Part shown: positions 51,992-59,524 of the stretch, piece after piece
Layout: each line of letters begins with the position of its first letter
Numbering within the stretch: the stretch's first letter is position 1
NCBI RefSeq assembly: GCF_900091565.1
Contig: NZ_FMCV01000025.1
Location: 1 to 64,000, forward strand
DNA length: 64,000 bases
Source: Micromonospora marina
Lineage (GTDB): Bacteria > Actinomycetota > Actinomycetes > Mycobacteriales > Micromonosporaceae
Direction of reading: 5' to 3'
Notes under the pieces: model-generated
Database searches by the model: none
What the model was told of the DNA's origin: nothing
Seen by the model: only the letters and a program-made list of their open reading frames with translations
Translations under genes and position numbers: made by a program

Positions 51992-52950
51992 CAGGCAACC
52001 CCCGGTGGATGCGCCTGATGCCGTCCGAGCATCGCGGCGCACAGATCACCGGCCAGCAGGATCGTCAGTGTCGCGGCGCCGAGGGTCAGGCTGAGGCCCT
52101 GCACCAGTGGCACGTCCCGCTCCGCCACTGCCTGCGAGAGCTCGAAGCCGATCCCGGGTACGTTGAACAACGTCTCCACGACGATGCTCCCGCCGAGCAG
52201 GCCGGCGAGCACGATGGAGAGTCCGTGCAGGGCCGATGGGGCGGCATTCGCCACCACCATCCAGACGTAACGGACGCCTCGGATTCCGTTGAGCCGGGCG
52301 AACTCGGCGAAGCCGGTATCCGCCGTCTGTGCGACGGAGGCGCGCAGTAACCGCATGGCCGCGCCGAACCCGCCGAGGGCCAGCGCGATCGCCGGTAACG
52401 CCACGAGATCCGGGTGCTCCCAGAGTTCCTCTCCGGCAGGCACCAGCGCCACCGCCGGAAGCACCGGCCACCATGCGGTGAACACTACGAGGAGGGCCGT
52501 GGCCAGCAGGAAGTCCGACGAACCGACCAGGCCGAGCGTGATCGCGCTCAGTGCACGATCCCACCGGCCGCCGACCCGCAGGCCTGCGGCGGCGCCCAGA
52601 CCAACGGCGAGAACCACGATCACCACCGCAGCCGGGAGCAGTACGGCAGCGCTCGTCGACAGCCGGTCACCGATGATCTCGCCGACGTCTCGGCCGGTGA
52701 GAAGCGATTCGCCGAGGTCACCTCGCATGGCCTGTCCGATCCATTCGAGGTAACGCTCGCCCGCCGGGCGGTCGAGTCCGAGGGAGACGCGGATCGCGGC
52801 CCTCTCGGCGTCCGTGGCGTTCGGGCCCGCCGACGTGCCCACCGCATCGCCGGGAAGCTCCTCGGTCGCCCAGAAAACGACGGCGGAGAGAGCGATGAGG
52901 GTCGCCGCCGCGGCGGCGACCCTCATCGTCAGCCAACCGGCCAATCGCAC
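51991..52950 (-). CDS. DppB/NikB-type ABC permease
   Basis: A 319-residue integral membrane protein. The N-terminus has the classical first helix and FWATEELPGDAV, where DppB proteins read FLLxxLxPGDP. GESLLTGRDVGEIIGDRL precedes the core, GFAEFARLNGIRGVRYVW is the ATPase-coupling loop, and IVVETLFNVPGIGFEL is the family signature. It forms the channel with the permease encoded next. The gene begins three bases after the stop of the substrate-binding lipoprotein gene. Confidence 0.9.
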   Translation of the reverse strand: MRLAGWLTMRVAAAAATLIALSAVVFWATEELPGDAVGTSAGPNATDAERAAIRVSLGLDRPAGERYLEWIGQAMRGDLGESLLTGRDVGEIIGDRLSTSAAVLLPAAVVIVVLAVGLGAAAGLRVGGRWDRALSAITLGLVGSSDFLLATALLVVFTAWWPVLPAVALVPAGEELWEHPDLVALPAIALALGGFGAAMRLLRASVAQTADTGFAEFARLNGIRGVRYVWMVVANAAPSALHGLSIVLAGLLGGSIVVETLFNVPGIGFELSQAVAERDVPLVQGLSLTLGAATLTILLAGDLCAAMLGRHQAHPPGVA

Positions 52951-52953
52951 CGG

Positions 52954-54456
52954 TCAGTTCCGCAGGGTGACGCGGGACAGGTCGGGGAACTGGAGTTCCC
53001 GCACGCCGTCCACACGATCGGAGGCGGCGTTGATCGTAGGCACGAACACCGGAGCGATCTGGTTGCCCTTCTCCCACAGCAACTTCTGCGCCTGGTGCGA
53101 CGCGGTGAGCCGCTCCTGGCCGGTCACGGCGCTCCGGGCGGTCAGCACCAGAGCGTCGACGTCCGGGAAGGTGCCCGGGGCGTGGTTGATCTCGAAGTAC
53201 GCCGGCGGGGTGTAGCCCGCTTTGAACGGCCAGGACAGATAGGCCGGGTAGTCGGCGAACAACTGTCCGGCGGGCAGCTCCCGCAGCGTGGCCTGGACAC
53301 CGATCGCCTTGAGATCCTCGATGATCAGCGTGGCGGTCTCCACCATGCCGGGCATCTCCGGGCCGGCGGTCAGCTCGACCTTGATCCCAGCTGCCCCGGC
53401 CTCGGTCAGCAGTTGCTTCGCTCGCTCGGGATCATGGCCGCGCTGGGCCAGAGCGGTGTTGTAGGAGGGGAAGCCGAGGGCGGGAATGTCGTTGCCCACG
53501 AAAGCTCGCCCGTAATAGACGTTCTGCACGATCCGTTTCCGATCGACCGCCAGCCGGAAGGCTTCCCGGACCCGGGGATCATCGAACGGTTTGGCCTTGA
53601 TGTTCATCGTGTACTGCAGGTAGGAGGCGTACGGCAGCTCACTGTTCGTGACCTTGAGGCCGTCGGCGGTCTCCAGGGTCTTCGCCTCGGCGGGACCGAC
53701 CGCGCTGATGAAGTCGACCTGACCCTGCCGGAGCGCGTTCACACGTGCTGAGCCGTCTGGGATCGAGCGCAGCTCGATCTTCTCCAGCGCCGGCGCCTGC
53801 CCGTAATAGCTGTCGTTGCGCTTGAGCAGCGTGGACTGCCCCGGCTCGAAGGACTCGATGGTGAACGGGCCGGACGACGGTGTGCTCGTGGTGAACTCCG
53901 TCGTCTTGTCCGGGATCGCGAGCGTCGTCTGGCAAATCACCTCCCGTCCGTCGGCGATCGGCGACTTTGCCGGGAGGATCACCGTCGATGCATCCGGGGC
54001 GGAGGCCGCATCCATGTCGAAGTTCCGGGAGATGAGCATCGTGAAGGGAAGGCCCTTCAACAGCATCGGCGCACGCAACGAATACAGCACATCCGCCGAG
54101 GTCAGCAACTTACCGTCAGTGAACTTGACGCCGTCACGGACGCGGAGGGTGTAGGTCTTCAGATCCTCGGAGGCCGTGATCGTCTCGACCACGCCGTACG
54201 ACACGCCGTCCGGCGCCTTCGGGTCCAGCTCGCACAGCGGGGCGTGCACGAGCTTCGCCCGGACGAAGTCGAGGGCGGTGGGACCGGCCAGGTAATTGAG
54301 CGTCTCACTCGATCCGCCGCCCGCGAATGCCGCGCGCAGGGTCCTCTCGGCGGACTTCGAGCTGCCCGCCGGATCGCCTTCGGAGCACCCCGCTGCGGCA
54401 AGGAGTGCCCCCACGGTGACGGCCGCGGCCAGGTTACGTGCCGTGGTCGATTTCAT
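52954..54456 (-). CDS. Family 5 (Dpp/Nik/Cnt) substrate-binding lipoprotein
   Basis: A 500-residue solute-binding protein. The signal peptide ends at the lipobox LLAAAGC (Cys24). The mature protein shows the family 5 pattern: TYTLRVRDGVKFTDGKLLTS, TPSSGPFTIESFEPGQ, RVNALRQGQVDFI and AFRLAVDRKRIVQNVYY. Relatives bind peptides, nickel or metallophores (NikA, CntA of the staphylopine system). Its place at the head of an operon behind a Zur-like box, next to a metallophore cluster, makes a zinc-metallophore ligand most likely. Confidence 0.88.
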   Translation of the reverse strand: MKSTTARNLAAAVTVGALLAAAGCSEGDPAGSSKSAERTLRAAFAGGGSSETLNYLAGPTALDFVRAKLVHAPLCELDPKAPDGVSYGVVETITASEDLKTYTLRVRDGVKFTDGKLLTSADVLYSLRAPMLLKGLPFTMLISRNFDMDAASAPDASTVILPAKSPIADGREVICQTTLAIPDKTTEFTTSTPSSGPFTIESFEPGQSTLLKRNDSYYGQAPALEKIELRSIPDGSARVNALRQGQVDFISAVGPAEAKTLETADGLKVTNSELPYASYLQYTMNIKAKPFDDPRVREAFRLAVDRKRIVQNVYYGRAFVGNDIPALGFPSYNTALAQRGHDPERAKQLLTEAGAAGIKVELTAGPEMPGMVETATLIIEDLKAIGVQATLRELPAGQLFADYPAYLSWPFKAGYTPPAYFEINHAPGTFPDVDALVLTARSAVTGQERLTASHQAQKLLWEKGNQIAPVFVPTINAASDRVDGVRELQFPDLSRVTLRN

Positions 54457-54501
54457 CCAATATCATCACTTTCTGCCATCAGGGCATTCAATCGTGTCGT
54501 A

Positions 54502-54539
54502 GGTTTACTACGTATACCACTTCTTGAAAACGATTGTCA
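54502..54539. promoter_or_regulatory. Divergent control region: TetR-type palindrome plus Zur-like box
   Basis: TGAAAACGATTGTCA (54525-54539) matches the Zur consensus at 13 of 15 positions, the best box in the window. GGTTTACTACGTATACC (54502-54518) is an imperfect palindrome suited to the adjacent TetR regulator. On the minus strand GTGACA and TATACG with an 18-base spacer form a likely promoter of the lipoprotein/transporter operon that runs through both sites. The operon could thus answer to zinc and to the TetR ligand together. Confidence 0.65.
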
Positions 54540-54561
54540 CCTCCTACTGGTCGGGAGTGCG

Positions 54562-55209
54562 ATGAAAACTCCGGCGCCGTTGACCCGCGACGCGATCGTG
54601 GGCAAGGCACTCGACATCGCCCACCGCGAAGGTCTGGGCGCCGTGACCATGCGCGCCGTAGCCGGCAGCCTCGGGGTCACTGCCATGGCGCTCTATCGCC
54701 ATGTGACGGACCACGAGCAGCTCGTGCGACTGGTTGCCGACCGCATCGGTGGGCTGGTTCGGCCGCGTTCGGCTGCGGACGCCTCGTGGGAGCAGCGCGC
54801 CCGGGCCTGGGCGCAGACACAGCGCGAAACACTCCGGCAGTACCCCGGCGTGGCGGCGTGGCTGATCAACAACGGTCCGGCCGGCCCAGAGGCCTACCGT
54901 CTACTCGACAACCTGCTTGAGACACTCCACGACGCCGGATTCGACGACGCGACAGCCATCAGCGGCGCCGCGACGATCATGAGCTGGACGTTCACGCGGG
55001 TCGCGATCGAGGACTCCGCGGATGACCGCGTTCGTCGCCGTTCACCGGTGCGCACCGCAGCGTTCTTGGACGGCCTGTCCGGCGTCGACGCCGCCGTACA
55101 TCCGTTCGCCACCGGGATGGGACCCACATTCTTCACCCTGCCGCCGCCTGAGATCTTCGACACCGGCCTCGACTGGATCCTGACCGGATTCGGCCAGAGC
55201 TTGAATTAG
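54562..55209 (+). CDS. TetR-family regulator with TetR_C-like ligand domain
   Basis: A 215-residue regulator. Residues 10-55 form the DNA-binding domain: LTRDAIVGKALDIAHREG, then VTMRAVAGSLGVTAMALYRHV, the recognition helix region. The ligand-binding part (about 80-215) includes HPFATGMGPTFFTLPPPEIF, as in the classical TetR_C group. It is divergent from the transporter operon and probably represses it and itself through the palindrome at 54502-54518. The ATG at 54562 has GGGAG six bases upstream. Confidence 0.9.
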   Translation: MKTPAPLTRDAIVGKALDIAHREGLGAVTMRAVAGSLGVTAMALYRHVTDHEQLVRLVADRIGGLVRPRSAADASWEQRARAWAQTQRETLRQYPGVAAWLINNGPAGPEAYRLLDNLLETLHDAGFDDATAISGAATIMSWTFTRVAIEDSADDRVRRRSPVRTAAFLDGLSGVDAAVHPFATGMGPTFFTLPPPEIFDTGLDWILTGFGQSLN

Positions 55210-55239
55210 AGCTGACGGCTTCCCGACTCGGCATGCGCG

Positions 55240-55400
55240 CAGCCGATCGCGACACGGCAGGACTACGCCGTCGACAGCACCAACCGCTCGTTCTGTGCGC
55301 CCACGCCCACGTCGACGTCACCGCCGCGCTGGCAAGAGGAGGCGCCGAATCCGATGCCGGCCCGACTCCCCTCACCCTCGGCGGGACCCTTCAGACGCGG
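55240..55400 (+). pseudogene. Possible decayed IS5-like transposase fragment
   Basis: A YAVDST-like motif followed, one frame over, by AHAHVDVTAALARGGAESDAG recalls the VDST-RAH...GG region of IS5-group transposases. Several frameshifts would be needed, and no terminal repeats are visible. Treat as tentative. Confidence 0.2.
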
Positions 55401-55512
55401 GCCAGCACAGGCCACCGCCGAAACAGGCGAGCACCAACGTCCCACCAAGCCGGACCGACGACCAGGAGGATGGGAGAGAAGAAGGCCGCGACCCCGGTTC
55501 TAGTGTTCTGTC

Positions 55513-55620
55513 TCAGTTCTGACTAGCCGTTTGCTGGAGGGCGGCTCGTCCATGTCGGACCTTGGCCAGGATCGACTCGGCGGTGGCGGTCCACACGAAC
55601 GGCTCCGGTTGCAGTGCGAA
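55513..55620 (-). mobile_element. IS630-family transposase C-terminal remnant
   Basis: The minus-strand frame ending at 55513 reads EPFVWTATAESILAKVRHGR, then AALQQTASQN and a stop. This is the conserved C-terminal tail of actinobacterial IS630-type transposases. The DDE catalytic region and both terminal repeats are missing, so only the 3' end of an insertion sequence survives. Confidence 0.75.
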
Positions 55621-55751
55621 GGTGCAGACGACACCATCGCCCACCGACTGACCGGCGTGTCCGGGGTGCGCTACATCGCGGGGGAGGCAAGCTGCACCCT
55701 CCGAACTCACGGCGCCCGTGGAGCCGATGCCCACTCCGCGCCCGGCGCGGG

Positions 55752-55838
55752 TCACGGGACCAGCAGTAGCTTCCCTGCGGCGCGGCGTGCCTGCAATTCC
55801 TCGTGCAGTGACCCTTTCGCCAAGCATTCGGTCAGGAG
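55752..55838 (-). pseudogene. Quinone-oxidoreductase-type C-terminal fragment
   Basis: The minus strand reads LHEELQARRAAGKLLLVP and a stop, the usual C-terminus of medium-chain quinone reductase/zinc-type dehydrogenases (the family pattern is RGKLVLVP). No upstream part of such a gene is found, as the sequence enters a hairpin at 55836. Confidence 0.5.
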
Positions 55839-55868
55839 CCTCCTGCGGTGGGAAGCCGCAGGAGGCTC
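55836..55868. terminator. Strong hairpin terminator
   Basis: GAGCCTCCTGCGG (55836-55848) pairs perfectly with CCGCAGGAGGCTC (55856-55868) around a seven-base loop. It stands 56 bases beyond the stop of the minus-strand NAD(P)-binding gene and is the likely end of that transcript. Confidence 0.75.
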
Positions 55869-55923
55869 GCCGGTGGGCGGTTCGACGAGCAGGAGGCGGA
55901 ACGCTACCTGCCGGCGCGACCGA

Positions 55924-56814
55924 TCATGCGGACGGGTGCGTGAAGTAGTGGCCCTGCTCGAGGTCCTCGATGAGCCCCGGCTGGACCGGCCGCCACCCGA
56001 GCAGCTCGCGGGTGAACGCGCTAGTTGCCGGCTGATCGCCCGCGAGGACCATCCCGAGAAAGCCGTAATCCTCGGCCGGGACGGAGGCCGTCGGCAGGTC
56101 AAGGTGGCGGCCGATCACTGCGGCGATGTCGCGGATCGGCACGCCCTCGTCGGCGACCGCATGCAGCGTCGATCCCGCCGGGGCCTGCTCCAGCGCCAGG
56201 CGGAACAGGTGCGCGGCATCGAGCCGGTGCACGGCGGGCCAGCGGTGCGACCCATCGCCGACGTAGCCGGAGACGCCCTTGTCGCGGGCGATACCAACCA
56301 GCATCGCGATGAAGCCGGGATCTCCTTCGCCGTGCACTGTCCGGGGCAGCCCCACGACGGACGAGCGAACGCCGCGTGCCGCCATGCCGAGGGCCAACTC
56401 GGCGTTCGCGGCCCGGCCCGCTGCCGGACCGGCGGAAGCGTGCTTGTCGCGCTCGGTCGCCACGCGTCCGGGCACTGCAGGCGTCCCGGAGGCGATGACG
56501 AGGGGCTTGCCGGTGCCCACGAGCGCGGCGCCCAGTGTCTCGATGGCGCGCGCATCGGCCTGCACCGAGGCCTCGAACTGGGTGAAATCGTGGATGAAGG
56601 CGAGGTGGATGACCCCGTCGGAGCTGGCGGCCCCGGCGCGCAGGGTGTCCGAGTCGTCCAGGTCGCCGCGGAGCACCTCGGCTCCATTGGCGGCGATAGC
56701 GGCGGCCGAGGAATCCGATCGAGCGAGCCCCACAACCTGATGACCCGCGCCGATGAGCTCGGGAACGACCGCGGAGCCGATCCAGCCGGACGCGCCGGTG
56801 ACAAACACACGCAT
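55924..56814 (-). CDS. SDR/NAD-dependent epimerase-like oxidoreductase
   Basis: A 296-residue extended/atypical SDR protein. MRVFVTGASGWIGSAVVPEL is the NAD(P)-binding TGxxGxxG start, followed by EVLRGDLDDSDTL and VIHLAF. The usual YxxxK is not obvious; the region around GRAANAELALG resembles members that lack it. It is divergent from the TetR gene at 56936 with two matching operators between them, so the regulator probably controls this gene. The substrate is unknown; such pairs often respond to reactive or toxic small molecules. Confidence 0.85.
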   Translation of the reverse strand: MRVFVTGASGWIGSAVVPELIGAGHQVVGLARSDSSAAAIAANGAEVLRGDLDDSDTLRAGAASSDGVIHLAFIHDFTQFEASVQADARAIETLGAALVGTGKPLVIASGTPAVPGRVATERDKHASAGPAAGRAANAELALGMAARGVRSSVVGLPRTVHGEGDPGFIAMLVGIARDKGVSGYVGDGSHRWPAVHRLDAAHLFRLALEQAPAGSTLHAVADEGVPIRDIAAVIGRHLDLPTASVPAEDYGFLGMVLAGDQPATSAFTRELLGWRPVQPGLIEDLEQGHYFTHPSA

Positions 56815-56869
56815 GAGAAGACCTCCAGGTGACCGACTTCGCTGGCGCCGGGCTTGCGCCGAGACTGTC

Positions 56870-56920
56870 GATGTCAGTTGCTGTCATCAGCGTATCACCT
56901 GATGTCAGTCTCTGTCATCA
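56870..56920. promoter_or_regulatory. Two copies of a TetR-type operator
   Basis: GATGTCAGTTGCTGTCATC (56870-56888) and the longer palindrome at 56900-56920, with arms TGATGTCAG and CTGTCATCA, share the pattern GATGTCAG-N3-CTGTCATC. Their centres are 31 bases apart, about three helical turns, which suits cooperative binding of two dimers. TAGGAT at 56923-56928 is a good -10 for the regulator gene, placed for a leaderless or nearly leaderless start at 56936. Confidence 0.75.
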
Positions 56921-56935
56921 AGTAGGATCGGGGGC

Positions 56936-57502
56936 ATGGGGCGATGGGAGCCAAACGCGCGCGGCCGACTGGAGCAGGCCGCACTGGAGCTCTACATCGA
57001 GCGCGGGTTCGAACAGACCACGGTCGCGGAGATCGCCAAGCGGGCGGGGCTTGCGGAGCGAACCTTCTTCCGGCACTTCGCCGACAAGCGCGAAGTTCTG
57101 TTCGGGGGCGCGGGCACACTGCAGGAGTTCCTCGTGAGTGCCCTCGCCGACGCATCCGATGCCGCCACGCCGATCGACGCGGTCGCGGCGGCCTTCGAGG
57201 CCGCCGGCACCCTGCTCCAGGAGCGTCGCGAGACCGCCCGACAGCGCCAGGCGGTCATTGCCGCGAACGCAGAGCTTCGAGAGCGTGAGTTGATCAAGCT
57301 CGCATCGCTCGCCTCGGCACTCGCCGACGCATTACGCCAGCGCGGCGTGACAGACTCAGCCGCGAGCCTGGCCGCTGAGGCAGGGAGCGCCATCTTCAGG
57401 ATCGCGTTCGAGCGCTGGATCAACGAAGCCGGCCAGCCAGACTTGCCGCACCTCATCCGAGAGTCGCTCGACGAACTCAAAGCCCTGACCGCGGGCAAAT
57501 AA
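56936..57502 (+). CDS. TetR-family regulator
   Basis: A 188-residue regulator with an N-terminal helix-turn-helix domain: ARGRLEQAALELYIERGFEQ, then TTVAEIAKRAGLAERTFFRHF, with recognition helix near 35-45. The C-terminal ligand domain is helical and Ala/Glu-rich and belongs to no subgroup I can name. TAGGAT ends seven bases before the ATG, so the transcript is probably leaderless. It should repress the divergent oxidoreductase gene through the paired operators at 56870-56920. Confidence 0.88.
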   Translation: MGRWEPNARGRLEQAALELYIERGFEQTTVAEIAKRAGLAERTFFRHFADKREVLFGGAGTLQEFLVSALADASDAATPIDAVAAAFEAAGTLLQERRETARQRQAVIAANAELRERELIKLASLASALADALRQRGVTDSAASLAAEAGSAIFRIAFERWINEAGQPDLPHLIRESLDELKALTAGK

Positions 57503-57681
57503 CGGCAGGCCCAAGCGCTGGCTCGCTCGCGCAGCGGGTGCCGTCCGCGTTCGTCCGTGTCGGTCGCCGTTCGCGGTGCGTCTTTCCGGGGCTGGGTACC
57601 GGTGATTCCGTTCGGGTTCACGCTGTCGCCGGTCTGGGTCCGCACCGGGCACACCGCCGGTGGCGGTCGCATCGTGGTCCA

Positions 57682-58335
57682 TCAGCGTTCGCCGCTGGTC
57701 TCGGGGGCGAAGTGCTGTACCGCGAACGCGATGGCCGCGGCGATGTCGTCGTCGCTGGTTCCCCAGGCGGCCTGGATGGCGGCAGCCCAGGCGTGGCAGC
57801 TACGGGTGGCGAACTCCTTCGCGTCGGGAGTGTCCTGCCAGCTGGCGGGGTCGAACGTCATGCGGTGCAGGAGGAGGTCGAGGCCGAGCAGCGCCAGGTC
57901 CCAGCCGCCGCCGATTCCGATCGTGCCTCCGGGACCGTAGGTGCGTACCAACTCGTCGACGATCTCGGCGGGTGAGGTGTGCTCCAGCTCGAAGACGGTG
58001 TGGTCGCTGTCGCCGGGCGCCAGGCGTACCACGACCTCGGTCGGCATCCCCTCGCCGAAGACCCAGGTCACCTTGATCAGGTGGGGTTTCTCGCAGCGTA
58101 GGATGTCGCCGCCGGCGTTGTCCTTGAGCTGGAACGTGCCGCCGGGCCGCAGGTCGCCCTCGATCGGGCCCAGCCAGCGACTGAGCCGCTGCGGGTCGGT
58201 GCAGGCGCTCCACACGTCCTCGATCGGGGCGTCGTAGACCCGCCGCAGCAGCAGCGACCGCCCTGCGCCGGTGGCGAGCGCCTGGTTGCCGATCTCCCGG
58301 TGGGTGGCGTTGATTTGGTTGACGATGTCGATCAC
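57682..58335 (-). CDS. SRPBCC (AHSA1-type) domain protein
   Basis: A 217-residue START/AHSA1-fold protein: LLLRRVYDAPIEDVWSACTD, then RLSRWLGPIEGDLRPGG and VTWVFGEG are the family's lipid- or ligand-pocket strands. A helical C-terminal region of about 80 residues is longer than in the minimal family. Such genes typically follow an ArsR regulator, as here: the start overlaps the ArsR stop by four bases (ATGA). The ligand is unknown. The 179 bases between its stop and the TetR gene hold nothing I recognise. Confidence 0.88.
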   Translation of the reverse strand: MIDIVNQINATHREIGNQALATGAGRSLLLRRVYDAPIEDVWSACTDPQRLSRWLGPIEGDLRPGGTFQLKDNAGGDILRCEKPHLIKVTWVFGEGMPTEVVVRLAPGDSDHTVFELEHTSPAEIVDELVRTYGPGGTIGIGGGWDLALLGLDLLLHRMTFDPASWQDTPDAKEFATRSCHAWAAAIQAAWGTSDDDIAAAIAFAVQHFAPETSGER

Positions 58336-58739
58336 GTTGATTCCTCGCTATCCGACTCGGCTGCCTGACGACGATCGGGTGTCTCGGCAGTGTTTCCACG
58401 GCTGTCGTGCTGCTCGCGGTGTTGGCGTTCGCCACGGGCGAGTTCGGTGGCCAACGCGTCCAGGCGCTGGTTCCAGAACTGCCGGAAGCGCTCCAGCCAG
58501 ATGTCGACCTCCCGCAGGGGCGCTGCGTCGACGGCGTAGAGGCGGCGCGTACCGGCCGGGCGGACGGTGACGAAACCCGACTCCCTCAGCACTCGCAGGT
58601 GCTGCGAGACCGCAGGTGCTGAGATGCCGAACTCTGCGCGGATGACCTCGGTGACGGCGCCAGCGGCCTGTTCGCCGTCGGCGAGTACTTCCAGTACCCG
58701 GCGTCTGACTGGGTCGCCGAGGATGTCGAACGCATGCAC
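58332..58739 (-). CDS. ArsR-family regulator paired with the SRPBCC gene
   Basis: A 135-residue winged-helix protein: FDILGDPVRRRVLEVLADGE, then ISAPAVSQHLRVLRESGFV as recognition helix and TRRLYAVDA as the wing. It has no metal-binding Cys pair, so it belongs to the non-metal ArsR group that controls a downstream SRPBCC gene. The C-terminal 35 residues are charged and probably disordered. The ATG at 58739 follows a promoter with a palindrome at 58745-58775. Confidence 0.9.
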   Translation of the reverse strand: MHAFDILGDPVRRRVLEVLADGEQAAGAVTEVIRAEFGISAPAVSQHLRVLRESGFVTVRPAGTRRLYAVDAAPLREVDIWLERFRQFWNQRLDALATELARGERQHREQHDSRGNTAETPDRRQAAESDSEEST

Positions 58740-58744
58740 CCAGG

Positions 58745-58775
58745 AACTATCCCAGTACCCGCTTAATTAAGTCAA
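58745..58775 (-). promoter_or_regulatory. Promoter and candidate operator of the ArsR-SRPBCC pair
   Basis: On the minus strand TTGACT (58775-58770) and GATAGT (58751-58746), 18 bases apart, form the promoter. The perfect palindrome CTTAATTAAG (58762-58771) overlaps the -35 element and is AT-rich against a very GC-rich background. It is the obvious site for autoregulation by the ArsR protein. Confidence 0.6.
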
Positions 58776-58778
58776 CGC

Positions 58779-59099
58779 TTATTCATGGGAATGCTGATCG
58801 CTGTCCACCAGGAAGCGCAGGACCCTCGGCGCGAACCCAGGGAACGGGCGTGGCGTCGGTACTCGGGTGGAGGGTTGTTCAGTCGGGCCCGATGCTCGGG
58901 TCTGGTGCCCTGCCAGGAGATTCGCGGTCGTGGTCCGGCCCTGAAACCGCGCTGAGGCTGCCGACGGCAGCTGCGCCGTCGAGGGCACCGATGCGGCCCG
59001 GGCGTCGTCCAAACTGAGTGGCTTGGCCAGCCGCGCCGGGTCGCCCATGGCGGCATGCATCCTGGCCGGCATGTCCAACGACCGTGGCTCGATGTTCAT
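58779..59099 (-). pseudogene. Decayed ArsR-family regulator
   Basis: The frame opens convincingly as an ArsR protein (PARMHAAMGDPARLAKPLSL), the dimer helix and start of the winged helix. It then loses the family pattern. A later NLLAGHQ resembles the NLLAHH recognition helix but is out of register, and the rest is Pro/Arg-rich noise. It looks like a gene broken by small deletions and frameshifts. It lies back to back with the live arsR of the arsenic operon and may be its former neighbour. Confidence 0.55.
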
Positions 59100-59218
59100 T
59101 GACTCAACTCCATCGACTCAATGCCGCCCCTGATCCTGCGCGAGGAAAGGGTCGCCGAGTGCGACACGGGTCGGCTGGCTGGACGGACGGGACGCCGGCG
59201 TGCTTACATCATGCTGTG

Positions 59219-59524
59219 GTGATATCATCGGTACCTGATGTGATCAGGATGCTGGCGGACCCGTTGCGGGCGCAGATCGTTGCGCTCCTCGCCCAAGGCC
59301 CCGCCTGCACCTGCCACCTGGTGGAGGACACCGGGGCGAAGCAGCCGAACATCTCCAACCACCTTCGACTGCTGCGTGAGGCTGGCGTGGTGGTCACCGA
59401 ACCGCACGGGCGGTTCACCTACTACCGCCTGGTGCCCGAGACGCTCGAAGCCGCCGCCGGGCACCTGACCGACATGGCGAGCCAGGCTCGCGCCCGATCC
59501 GAGGCTCGCAGGGAGTGCCCATGA
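59219..59524 (+). CDS. arsR: Arsenic-responsive ArsR repressor
   Basis: A protein of about 101 residues of the SmtB/ArsR family. MLADPLRAQIVALLAQGPAC starts the winged-helix domain, ACTCHLVE (Cys30 and Cys32) could bind As(III), and QPNISNHLRLLREAGVV is the DNA-recognition region. TYYRLVPE forms the wing. It heads the arsenic operon, its stop overlapping the acr3 start by four bases. Two adjacent GTG codons (59216 and 59219) are equally possible starts; TACATC just upstream may be the -10 of a leaderless or near-leaderless transcript. Confidence 0.88.
   Translation: MISSVPDVIRMLADPLRAQIVALLAQGPACTCHLVEDTGAKQPNISNHLRLLREAGVVVTEPHGRFTYYRLVPETLEAAAGHLTDMASQARARSEARRECP

Noticed and set aside
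57503..57681. Open frames between the TetR and SRPBCC genes
   Set aside because: No motif, ribosome site or homology could be recognised in any frame.
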